From Pseudomonadota bacterium (GTDB lineage Bacteria; Bdellovibrionota; Bacteriovoracia; Bacteriovoracales; Bacteriovoracaceae), in contig JAJTIF010000095.1 of NCBI GenBank assembly GCA_021299675.1, positions 1-15,833 of the forward strand: DNA of 15,833 nucleotides, read 5' to 3'. The notes beneath the pieces are model-generated. The model worked only from the letters and a program-made list of their open reading frames with translations, had not been told where the DNA came from and did no database searches. The first letter of the stretch is position 1; each line of letters starts with the position of its first letter. The position numbers and the translations under genes are program-made. Positions 1 through 6,177 of this stretch are shown here, piece by piece.

Positions 1-10
1 AGAGGGCTTT

Positions 11-694
11 ATGGAAAAGAAACATACCTACATGGTGGAAAAATACCCGAATCTTTTGAAGTACTTCGCTTCAAAAAATCCAGGCTTTCATTTTGTTTTG
101 ATTTCACCGCTCTTGGGAACTTTTCTCTACCAAAGTTTATCGTTAAGTGTTTCTGTGTTCACAGTCATTGGCACCTTATTGGCCGGGGTCCTGTGGTGGT
201 CATTTCTTGAGTACGCCATTCACCGCTGGGGCTATCACACGCACTTTAAGTCACGCTTTCTCAACTACTTCGTGGGCTCCTTTCACCTCTACCACCACTC
301 CCACATGGAAGACCGCCGGGTCTACAACGCGGGCTTCTTGATGGTCTATCTCATGGCGCCCCTGATTCTCTCGCCCTTCTACTTTTTAATTCAGTCGCTG
401 GCGCTTACGAGCCTCTTTGGCCTCGGTGTGATCGGATTTTATTTCTTCTACGAGTGTGTGCATTTTCTTTTGCACTATAAGTCTTATGAGTCAGGCTATT
501 TGAACTGGATCCAGCGCTACCACTTCTATCACCACGAAAAGCGGCCTGATAAAAACTTCGGGAACACCACTGACTTGTGGGATCGTCTGCTGGGAACGCA
601 TGACCGCAGATACCGCGAGTACGACCTCTCCCTCAAGGCGAAAAAAACCCTCATCACGCAAGCAGAGGAGAGTCATGGACTCACTCAATCTTGA
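11..694 (+). CDS. FA2H/Scs7-like fatty acid hydroxylase (sterol desaturase superfamily)
   Basis: A 227-residue integral membrane di-iron oxygenase. Histidine clusters match the fatty acid hydroxylase family: H71-H76, H92-H95-H96, H151-H155 and H171-H174-H175. The C-terminal part (HH followed by RPDKNFG, then LWDRLLGTH, about residues 174-197) is the pattern seen in FA2H/Scs7-type enzymes, which 2-hydroxylate acyl chains, often those of sphingolipids. Hydrophobic stretches at about 28-68 and 108-150 fit four membrane spans. AGAGGG four bases before the ATG serves as the ribosome binding site. It overlaps the following hydrolase gene by 20 bases, so both are in one operon with the desaturase. 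The family call is firm. The substrate is inferred; a carotenoid hydroxylase is a less likely alternative because those are shorter. Confidence 0.85.
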   Translation: MEKKHTYMVEKYPNLLKYFASKNPGFHFVLISPLLGTFLYQSLSLSVSVFTVIGTLLAGVLWWSFLEYAIHRWGYHTHFKSRFLNYFVGSFHLYHHSHMEDRRVYNAGFLMVYLMAPLILSPFYFLIQSLALTSLFGLGVIGFYFFYECVHFLLHYKSYESGYLNWIQRYHFYHHEKRPDKNFGNTTDLWDRLLGTHDRRYREYDLSLKAKKTLITQAEESHGLTQS

Positions 695-1421
695 GCGCTA
701 TCAATTCGTCTTCGTGGGTGGCATCTTAGGCGAGATGCTGAAACTCAATTTTGTGGCGTCCTATTTTGAGGATTCGAAAAATATCCTCAAGGACCTAGGA
801 GCTCAGGAAACCTACATCTTCCAGCCGAACTCACTTTTTACCGCTGAGGAAAATAGCCAAGAGTTTGTGAGTTACCTCAATCAGCTCTACAAGTCGAATC
901 AGAAAAAGATTGTCTTGATCTGTCACTCGAAAGGGTGTCTTGAGGCGCTTGCTTCACTGGTGCGGTACCCGGCGATCATGGATCGGATTGTGCAGAAGGT
1001 ATTCTGTGTGCAGCCACCCTTTAAGGGGTCAGCGCTGACGGAGTTTTATTCTCAGACCTACAAAATTGGATCGAAGCTGTGGCCTGGGTTACGCTCACTG
1101 GGCAGAGACTCTGTGCAGGCGATGTTAAAAGAGATTCCTGCGGCTCAGAAAAAAATGATCGAACATAAAATGATTATCGTGAAAGGCGCGAAGCCCGAAA
1201 AGATTGCTTGGATCCTTAAGGTCTCCCATAAGAAGCTCGCCAAGCGTGGCGTGGTGTCCGACGGGCTCCTCTCCCTTGATGACCAGGAGTTAGAAGGCTA
1301 CAATCTCTCCCAGCTGACGATCCCAATGGATCACTCCGACCTCTTTACCTCCAAGGTCATCACGCGGGCCTCGATGCAGTTTAAAACGCAGGTGCTATCG
1401 GATCTCATGCTTCTCATCTAA
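675..1421 (+). CDS. alpha/beta hydrolase (lipase/esterase-like)
   Basis: I place the start at the ATG preceded by GGAGAG, inside the end of the hydroxylase gene; the frame is open further upstream but that stretch reads as low-complexity sequence. The 248-residue product shows a nucleophile elbow CHSKG (Ser85), a variant of G-x-S-x-G with Cys in place of the first Gly. A candidate acid is Asp196 in SDGLLS and a candidate histidine is His220 in MDHSDLF, in the order and spacing typical of lipase-like alpha/beta hydrolases. No signal peptide is seen, so it probably acts in the cytoplasm on acyl esters or thioesters. Its place between a fatty acid hydroxylase and a desaturase suggests lipid remodelling. 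The substrate is unknown. Confidence 0.75.
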   Translation: MDSLNLERYQFVFVGGILGEMLKLNFVASYFEDSKNILKDLGAQETYIFQPNSLFTAEENSQEFVSYLNQLYKSNQKKIVLICHSKGCLEALASLVRYPAIMDRIVQKVFCVQPPFKGSALTEFYSQTYKIGSKLWPGLRSLGRDSVQAMLKEIPAAQKKMIEHKMIIVKGAKPEKIAWILKVSHKKLAKRGVVSDGLLSLDDQELEGYNLSQLTIPMDHSDLFTSKVITRASMQFKTQVLSDLMLLI

Positions 1422-1438
1422 CGAGCACAGGATTATTT

Positions 1439-2467
1439 ATGGGGCAGCAAAGCCTAACGATTAAACAGCTCAAGGAAGTGATCCCCTCGGAGTGCTATGA
1501 GCTCCGTCCGATGCTGTCGTGGCTGACCTTTTTGAGGACGTATCTTTTGGTTTTCCTCTTTCAGTTTCTCCTCTGGCTTGTGCCCCTGGAATTTGTCTTT
1601 GCTCCTCAGCTGGTTGTCTTCATTTTTCTCGCCGGGCTGAGCTTTGTGGGGATCTTCGTATTGGGTCATGACTGTGGCCATTATTCCTTTAGTGAGAAAA
1701 AATGGGTGAACGATGTGGTGGGCACACTCTGCCATTTTCCGATCATGAATGGTCTCTTCGCCTGGCGAGCGGCCCATGACTTCCATCACCGGCATACGCA
1801 AGTCAGAAAGATGGATCCTGATTGGCCGGAACTGCTAGTGGCGCCGCGGGAATTAGCACCTTGGCATCAGCGTTTAGCAGTGAGACTGGGGGTTGGAACT
1901 CCGATCGGGATTTTCGTGGGCTTTTGGGTCGGAATGCTCAAGCGCGCCTTCTTTTTTTTGGCGATCCCGCAGATGCGACTAAATAACGGGAGGGCCCTAG
2001 GGGTCTTCGCTCATACAGTCCTCTCGCTTGCACTCTCAATCGCTCTTCTGGTTTTTTACTATGGGCTCTTAGGACAGGAGAAATTTCTGCTGATGTACGT
2101 GGCGCCTGCCTTGGTTGGAACGACATTAGGAGCACTCCTCACTTTTCTTCATCACACTCACAAGGGCTCGTTTGTCTGCGACGTGAATCACACTGAGAAC
2201 TTCCGCACGCAGGTGCTGGGGACCTTTAATGTGCGTTTTCCCGCCTGGATGGAATGGATGTGGTTAGATATCAACATTCATCTCCCACACCATCTCTCAA
2301 CGAGGATTGCGTGGTACCAGCTTAAGCCGGCGCACCGGGCCCTGAGCCTTGCGTACCCAGGAGTGGTGCAAGATAAGAAATTTTCTTTCGAGATGCTCAG
2401 AGAGTGTTGGCGTGTGACAAAATTGGAGAAGATCGAAGAGGGGCTCTACCGGTTGCGGGAGAGATGA
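1439..2467 (+). CDS. membrane fatty acid desaturase
   Basis: A 342-residue membrane desaturase with the three diagnostic histidine boxes: HDCGH (77-81), HDFHH (113-117) and HLPHH (281-285). An extra HHTH at 238-241 lies in the last loop. Hydrophobic blocks at about 33-75, 155-175 and 190-235 flank the boxes as expected for the four-span fold with a cytoplasmic di-iron centre. The box pattern is closest to acyl-lipid delta-12/omega-3 type desaturases, which insert a cis double bond in an existing acyl chain. The gene starts 17 bases after the hydrolase stop, with a weak AGGA site, and closes the operon. A GACCCA/TGGGTC hairpin (2466-2481) overlaps its stop codon. Family membership is firm; regiospecificity cannot be read from sequence. 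Confidence 0.88.
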   Translation: MGQQSLTIKQLKEVIPSECYELRPMLSWLTFLRTYLLVFLFQFLLWLVPLEFVFAPQLVVFIFLAGLSFVGIFVLGHDCGHYSFSEKKWVNDVVGTLCHFPIMNGLFAWRAAHDFHHRHTQVRKMDPDWPELLVAPRELAPWHQRLAVRLGVGTPIGIFVGFWVGMLKRAFFFLAIPQMRLNNGRALGVFAHTVLSLALSIALLVFYYGLLGQEKFLLMYVAPALVGTTLGALLTFLHHTHKGSFVCDVNHTENFRTQVLGTFNVRFPAWMEWMWLDINIHLPHHLSTRIAWYQLKPAHRALSLAYPGVVQDKKFSFEMLRECWRVTKLEKIEEGLYRLRER

Positions 2468-2492
2468 CCCATCCTTGGGTCGAAAGCTTCAT

Positions 2493-2570
2493 TCATTGAA
2501 ACAAAGCAATGAGCATACTGAAAGTGGTCATCACGGCCAAGGTGTAAGTGATCAGTGCCGTAAAATTCAT
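2493..2570 (-). CDS. 25-residue single-span membrane peptide
   Basis: This short gene encodes 25 residues beginning MNFTALITYTL and ending LIALFQ, followed by TGA. Almost all of residues 5-24 are hydrophobic, with no charged residue anywhere, so the peptide should form one membrane helix. The case for a real gene is the perfect AAGGAG site (2576-2581) five bases before the ATG. It is the first frame in this gap with such a signal, and it occupies a stretch otherwise empty. A strong stem-loop lies just upstream (2590-2634), perhaps as part of its leader. I do not recognise the peptide. It may act as a small partner of a membrane enzyme, possibly of the nearby lipid enzymes, but that is only proximity. 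It could be a chance frame. Confidence 0.55.
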   Translation of the reverse strand: MNFTALITYTLAVMTTFSMLIALFQ

Positions 2571-2589
2571 AAGATCTCCTTGTAATAGA

Positions 2590-2634
2590 CGCACCCGAGA
2601 GAGTTCTAGGGAGAGAATGATTCCCTCGGGCGCG
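2590..2634 (-). promoter_or_regulatory. stem-loop in the leader of the 25-residue peptide gene
   Basis: CGCACCCGAG (2590-2599) pairs with CTCGGGCGCG (2625-2634), nine of ten positions, around a 25-base loop. An internal AGGGA/TCCCT pairing (2608-2612 with 2622-2626) competes with its base. It ends nine bases before the peptide's AAGGAG site on the minus strand and has no T-run after it on either strand, so a leader structure is more likely than a terminator. Confidence 0.4.
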
Positions 2635-2637
2635 TGA

Positions 2638-2678
2638 AAGAAAGGCAGGGTTTGGGAGAGTTTGGGTTAGCCTTTCTT
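2638..2678. terminator. possible terminator after the pentapeptide gene
   Basis: A perfect nine-base inverted repeat AAGAAAGGC (2638-2646) / GCCTTTCTT (2670-2678) with a 23-base loop begins 14 bases past the pentapeptide-repeat stop. On the minus strand the right arm runs into TCTTTC, only a weak U-tract, so termination may be incomplete. The loop carries three GGG runs on the plus strand. Confidence 0.4.
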
Positions 2679-2691
2679 GTTATTAAAACTT

Positions 2692-3138
2692 TTAAGCAGC
2701 GGTAAAGGCTGCGGCGAGCATGAGTTCAATTTCTTGGGCCTTTTGAACTTCCGCAAAAGTGAAGTGCAAAACGTTGTCGTGATTTTCAATCAAGCCTGAA
2801 ACCCAGGTATCAAGTTCGCAATCGGTAAAGGTCGAATCCTTTAAACTTGTTGCAGGCCAGCTACAATCTTCAAAAGTGCAATCAACAAACTTGCAGTTCT
2901 TGAAGTGTGAAAAATCAAACTGACATTGAATGAAATTGCATCCTCTAAACACAATTTCTTTAAATTCGCAGGCATAAAACACACAAGAGGAGAAAACCAC
3001 TGACTGATAAGTGCTTGACTTTACTAGACTGCCTGCGAGGGCCTGGTGGGAAATAGAGAGGGAACTTAACGACTCATCCTGAATCATTTGTAGTTCGCCA
3101 AATTGAGTAATTTCGAGTCTTTCTATTACTGTGCGCAT
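2692..3138 (-). CDS. pentapeptide-repeat protein with a cysteine ladder
   Basis: A 148-residue protein with a large or aromatic residue every fifth position: L24, I29, L34, V39, Y44, F49, F54, F59, F64, F69, F74, F79, F84, F89, W94, L99, F104, L109. This is the signature of the right-handed quadrilateral beta-helix of pentapeptide-repeat proteins, about four and a half turns, dimensions similar to a rod of B-DNA. The residue two before the core position is often Cys (52, 57, 67, 72, 82, 87, 92, 107). A charged, non-repeating C-terminal helix follows (about 125-143). No signal peptide. The ribosome binding site GGGGAG precedes the ATG. It diverges from an XRE regulator gene. Some family members mimic DNA and bind gyrase, but no such function can be read here. 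Confidence 0.85.
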   Translation of the reverse strand: MRTVIERLEITQFGELQMIQDESLSSLSISHQALAGSLVKSSTYQSVVFSSCVFYACEFKEIVFRGCNFIQCQFDFSHFKNCKFVDCTFEDCSWPATSLKDSTFTDCELDTWVSGLIENHDNVLHFTFAEVQKAQEIELMLAAAFTAA

Positions 3139-3182
3139 GATCTTCTCCCCCGTCTATTGGGTCTTGCGTGTTCCTGACTGCA

Positions 3183-3211
3183 ATCGTACGGCATTTTGCG
3201 CGTCGGGTCAA
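3183..3211 (-). promoter_or_regulatory. promoter of the pentapeptide-repeat gene
   Basis: On the minus strand TTGACC (3206-3211) and TACGAT (3183-3188) are separated by exactly 17 bases, matching sigma-70 boxes at five and four of six positions. Transcription should begin near 3176, about 38 bases before the gene's ATG. The -35 box lies between the arms of the inverted repeat at 3194-3218. Confidence 0.55.
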
Positions 3212-3259
3212 CGCAAAAATATTGCTTAATGCAATTATTTTTCAATCCGATAAGGATTG
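3194..3259. promoter_or_regulatory. candidate operator array between divergent genes
   Basis: Three overlapping symmetric elements lie here. TTTTGCG/CGCAAAA (3194-3200 and 3212-3218) brackets the -35 box of the minus-strand promoter. GCAA-AAATA-TTGC-TTAAT-GCAA (3213-3234) places half-sites exactly nine bases apart. CAATCC-GATAA-GGATTG (3243-3259) is a perfect 6+5+6 repeat. The adjacent XRE-family gene makes autoregulation the natural reading, which is inferred. Confidence 0.5.
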
Positions 3260-3305
3260 CATGGGGTTAGACTTGCAGTCTGAGGCCCCAACCCTAGGAT
3301 TATTT

Positions 3306-3887
3306 ATGATTAAGTTTGATAATGATTTTTTAGAGAACTTCTTGGCCATCGTACGCAAGTATATGCAGCTGCGCGGTGGACTCACACAGAAAGATCTCTC
3401 GGAAAAAACAGGAGTGGGAATCTCCACGATGTCACGCTTTCTGAATTTGAAAACCGCCAGTGTGGATGAACAACTCGTAGCCAACATCATCGCCACACTC
3501 AACATCCCACTCTATGAAGTGATCGACGGCGTGGACGAAGACTCTACTGACGGTTTCAAGCGCTTGGTGCAATTTTATAAAGACCAGCAGGCCGCCAAAG
3601 AAGACACTCAGGAAGATGGTCCTGCTCCACAAGAACAGAGCAAACAGAAAACCAACGCTTCTATTAATGTCGGCGGAAAGAAGATGTGCATGCCCTTCGG
3701 TGAGCCTGATAAGGGTGGTGTGACCAAGGCCGATCTGAGTCTGAGGGATAAGTTGCAAACGCTTTCACCTCGCCAGAAAACATACATCACAGACTTTCTT
3801 GATCTCGACGTGGCTGACCGGGATTTGATTGTGGATCTGGGAGATGCGGTCTTTCGCTACATCCGTAGCCGCGGCATCGACTTTTAA
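3306..3887 (+). CDS. XRE-family transcriptional regulator
   Basis: I choose the ATG at 3306 (AGGA site eight bases upstream) because the helix-turn-helix domain begins right after it. The frame is open back to a GTG at 3168, but that would run through the operator region. The 193-residue product has an N-terminal HTH_3 domain (about 10-75) with recognition region LTQKDLSEKTGVGISTMSRF. A charged, Gln/Lys-rich linker (about 77-125) follows, then a C-terminal domain (about 145-193) with the motif LSPRQKTYITDFLDLD. The last block is not a standard regulator domain that I can name. The gene is two bases upstream of the VWA-like gene, so the two are co-transcribed, probably with mutY. Target genes are likely its own operon and the divergent pentapeptide gene (inference). 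Confidence 0.8.
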   Translation: MIKFDNDFLENFLAIVRKYMQLRGGLTQKDLSEKTGVGISTMSRFLNLKTASVDEQLVANIIATLNIPLYEVIDGVDEDSTDGFKRLVQFYKDQQAAKEDTQEDGPAPQEQSKQKTNASINVGGKKMCMPFGEPDKGGVTKADLSLRDKLQTLSPRQKTYITDFLDLDVADRDLIVDLGDAVFRYIRSRGIDF

Positions 3888-3889
3888 AC

Positions 3890-4657
3890 ATGCTCTCTCT
3901 TTGCTTGTTGCTATTCACGCAAGTTCTGTGGGCCACACCGGATGACCTTGAGGTCTGGTTTGTGACACCTCCGGGGAATACCCTGCGAATGGATCTTCTG
4001 AGACCCGTGCTCCCTCGCACGCAGCTTCTCGCGAGCGCCAGCTGTGAGCAAGTGGGAGACTTTTGTTTGGACTCAAAGACGGGTGCCCTGATGCCTCGCT
4101 TGAGCCCACCCGTTCAGGAAGAAGAAGCGATTGAGATTCCCTACCAACCCCTGTTGCAATTACCCTCCGCCTCAAGCCTGGATCGGCAACTGGTGAATTG
4201 TGAGCAAAGCAACGCCTTCGATATCTTTTGCGGTAAAGCTCAAGCGGAAGCAGCACAGACCAAACGAAGTGAGCTTGAGATCTGGATGGATATCTCGAGC
4301 TCTATGCGCTCGGTGGACGGCACGGAAGAGTGTCATCGAAAGAAGTTCCTCCAAGGGCTGATGGGTCTGTGTGAGAAATCAAAACCCAAGATCATGGGTT
4401 TTGATGTGGAGATCAGAGAAATTGGAATCAGCGAGAGTTGCATCAACCGCGGCCTCAATGATGCCAAAAAAATGATGAAGTGGATTGAAGAGTCCAAGGC
4501 CAAAAAACTCATCGTCATCACCGACGTCTACGAATACCAGTCAGAGTTCGCCGCCTTCTTGAGTCAGAAGAATGCAAAAATAAAAGGGGACACGGGCTTC
4601 TTTCCCGCTGTTCAACTTCTGGATCACCTGACAGCTCTGGCCAAGTGGTGTGAATAA
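3890..4657 (+). CDS. exported von Willebrand factor A-like protein
   Basis: A 255-residue protein with a short signal peptide (MLSLCLLLFTQVLWA, cleavage near residue 15). The C-terminal half resembles a VWA fold: the strand LEIWMDISSS carries the MIDAS-type D-x-S-x-S (Asp134, Ser136, Ser138), and KKLIVITDVYEY holds a second acidic residue (Asp212) at the end of a beta strand, as in metal-binding VWA domains. The region 50-125 has no recognised domain. Eight cysteines after the signal peptide (52, 59, 104, 114, 148, 161, 184, 254) suggest periplasmic disulphides. It lacks an obvious ribosome binding site and starts two bases after the regulator's stop, so it is probably translated by coupling. 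The ligand and role are unknown. The VWA call is by motif only. Confidence 0.65.
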   Translation: MLSLCLLLFTQVLWATPDDLEVWFVTPPGNTLRMDLLRPVLPRTQLLASASCEQVGDFCLDSKTGALMPRLSPPVQEEEAIEIPYQPLLQLPSASSLDRQLVNCEQSNAFDIFCGKAQAEAAQTKRSELEIWMDISSSMRSVDGTEECHRKKFLQGLMGLCEKSKPKIMGFDVEIREIGISESCINRGLNDAKKMMKWIEESKAKKLIVITDVYEYQSEFAAFLSQKNAKIKGDTGFFPAVQLLDHLTALAKWCE

Positions 4658-4674
4658 AATTAGCATCACTTCTT

Positions 4675-5406
4675 ATGTGGGATTCACTCATCGCTTGGTC
4701 GCAAAAAGAATTTACTCATCTGCCTTGGCGCCAAAGGCGCACCCTCTACGGCACCCTTGTCTCTGAGATCATGTTGCAGCAAACGACCGTTTCCACCGTG
4801 CTCAACCACTTTGAGCGCTTCCTCAAGGAGTTCCCTCACCTGAAGTCGCTGGCCCAGGCCAGTGAAGAGGAACTTCTCATCGCTTGGAAAGGCCTGGGTT
4901 ACTACCGTCGAGCCAAGAATCTCAAGGCCATTGCTGAAACTGTTTTCAAGGATCACGCCTCAGAGATTCCCGAAGACATCGAGCTGCTGATGAAGATTAA
5001 AGGCATCGGCCCCTACACCGCGAATGCTCTGGTGGCGATCGGCATGGATAAGCGAGGGCTAGCGGTGGACGCCAATCTCGAGCGTGTGCTCTCCCGCTAC
5101 TATGGGCTGAAAACCGCGAAGGGTCCTAAACTCCAAAAACAAATCCAACAGCTCTTCTTGGAGAAGAAAATCTGCCATGAGAAAGATGTCTCTTACCGAG
5201 CGCTCAACGAAGCGCTGATGGATTTAGGCCGCACAATCTGCCAGGCGAACCGCGTGGCCTGTGAACTCTGTCCTCTGAAAAAGAAATGCGTCGCCTTCAA
5301 GGCACATGCTCCGCTGGATTACCCTATGGGCGCGGCACTTGTAAGCGCAGCTAAGGCACAAGACCTAAGCGTGACACTGGTGAGAGTTGTCGTAAAAAAA
5401 AAATGA
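4675..5406 (+). CDS. mutY: adenine DNA glycosylase MutY, catalytic part (frameshifted)
   Basis: MutY removes adenine mispaired with 8-oxoguanine. Seen here: SEIMLQQTTV with catalytic Glu31, the helix-hairpin-helix LMKIKGIGPYTANAL (105-119), catalytic Asp132 in VDANLERV, and a [4Fe-4S] cluster motif C189-x6-C196-x2-C199-x5-C205. After residue 240 the gene enters ten consecutive A bases (5394-5403) and stops at TGA. The NUDIX-like C-terminal domain that recognises 8-oxoguanine continues in the next frame. With nine A's the protein would be 349 residues, the usual MutY length. The 243-residue product alone keeps the glycosylase centre but should discriminate poorly. It follows the VWA-like gene by 17 bases. 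No good ribosome binding site is visible. Confidence 0.93.
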   Translation: MWDSLIAWSQKEFTHLPWRQRRTLYGTLVSEIMLQQTTVSTVLNHFERFLKEFPHLKSLAQASEEELLIAWKGLGYYRRAKNLKAIAETVFKDHASEIPEDIELLMKIKGIGPYTANALVAIGMDKRGLAVDANLERVLSRYYGLKTAKGPKLQKQIQQLFLEKKICHEKDVSYRALNEALMDLGRTICQANRVACELCPLKKKCVAFKAHAPLDYPMGAALVSAAKAQDLSVTLVRVVVKKK

Positions 5407-5410
5407 TCAG

Positions 5411-5725
5411 GTGCTCGCGTACCAAAAGCAAAAAGGTGAGTGGCTCGAGGGGCAGTGGGAGCTTCCAACCTTTGTGATTGAAACCAATGATCCGCACTTT
5501 AAGCAGTATCCCACCTTCCCGGAAGCGCTTGCGGTGGAGGATCTCCCCTTGGTGAAGACCGGCATCACGAAGTACAATCTTGAAAATCGCATCCTCGAGA
5601 TGGATAACAAAACTTTCAAGTCTCTCCAGAGCGAGCGAGACTTCATGTGGAAGACGATCCATGAGCGCGAGTCCAACTTCTCTACGGCCACCCTGAAGTG
5701 CCTTAAAAAAATAAAACTTCTCTAG
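5411..5725 (+). pseudogene. mutY: MutY C-terminal NUDIX-like domain, displaced frame
   Basis: This frame encodes 104 residues beginning at a GTG (VLAYQKQKGEWLEGQWELPTF), the classic start of the MutY C-terminal domain, where GxW-E-LP recurs. Removing one A from the preceding ten-A run joins it in frame through the residues KKNDQ to the catalytic part. It has no ribosome binding site of its own, so it is either made by slippage on the A-run, restored by a slip mutation, or lost. It remains free of stops for its full length, which argues for a recent or reversible break, or a sequencing error in the homopolymer. Its TAG stop shares the CTAG palindrome with the stop of the convergent gene. Confidence 0.85.
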
Positions 5726-6177
5726 GGTCTCTGGGAGATGCGTCTGATTCTTTCGGGGGTGAGTTTGACCCAGGCTTCGTGCGTGATTGCTCGCAGAGCT
5801 CCGGCTTCGCGATCAGTCATGGAGAGATACTGGCAGGCGTGGCGCGTTTCGATCTGGAGGAACTTCATGAAGTTTTCTGGATTGCTTGAGTAGTATCCAG
5901 TGCGCGTGGCTGATGCGACTCGTGTCGGCATGAAAGTAAAGGTCGACCAGTTCACCCCAAAAATCATGATACGCAAAACATTCATCGTTGTTCCGCGCCG
6001 ATCCTGACGTGAGTAGCGCTCGTCTTGCCACTCATTGTGGCGGATGAGGTCATCGATGTATTCCACTTCAGCATGGGCCAAGCGTGCTTTTACCTGTTGA
6101 TACTTTAGGCAAGAAGAGAGGCTCGCCCAAGACGGAAGACTGAAACTGGCAATAAGGAGAAGGGTAAGGTAGTTCAT
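5722..6177 (-). CDS. exported protein of unknown function
   Basis: A 151-residue protein with a signal peptide (about MNYLTLLLIASFSLPSWA). Two cysteines (23 and 115) may form a disulphide. The mature part has a charged helix (about 25-62), a hydrophobic middle (about 66-85, NVLRIMIFGVNWSTFTF) and a basic C-terminus ending in RIRRISQRP. I do not recognise a family. The start codon overlaps the upstream gene's stop as TAATG, so translation is coupled and the two products probably work together. The general layout (signal peptide, Cys soon after it, charged helix, hydrophobic middle, second Cys late) matches the upstream protein, though no residue alignment is convincing. It converges on mutY with a four-base overlap. 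Confidence 0.7.
   Translation of the reverse strand: MNYLTLLLIASFSLPSWASLSSCLKYQQVKARLAHAEVEYIDDLIRHNEWQDERYSRQDRRGTTMNVLRIMIFGVNWSTFTFMPTRVASATRTGYYSSNPENFMKFLQIETRHACQYLSMTDREAGALRAITHEAWVKLTPERIRRISQRP

Noticed and set aside
600..674. 25-codon extension of the alpha/beta hydrolase
   Set aside because: It lies inside the hydroxylase gene, reads as Ser/Thr/Arg-rich filler, and the ATG at 675 has a GGAGAG site.
2647..2669. G-quadruplex in the loop of the 2638-2678 hairpin
   Set aside because: Only three GGG runs are present, one short of a standard quadruplex.
3168..3305. 46-codon N-terminal extension of the XRE regulator from a GTG
   Set aside because: It would translate the operator and promoter region, has no good binding site at the GTG, and adds sequence before a complete HTH domain.
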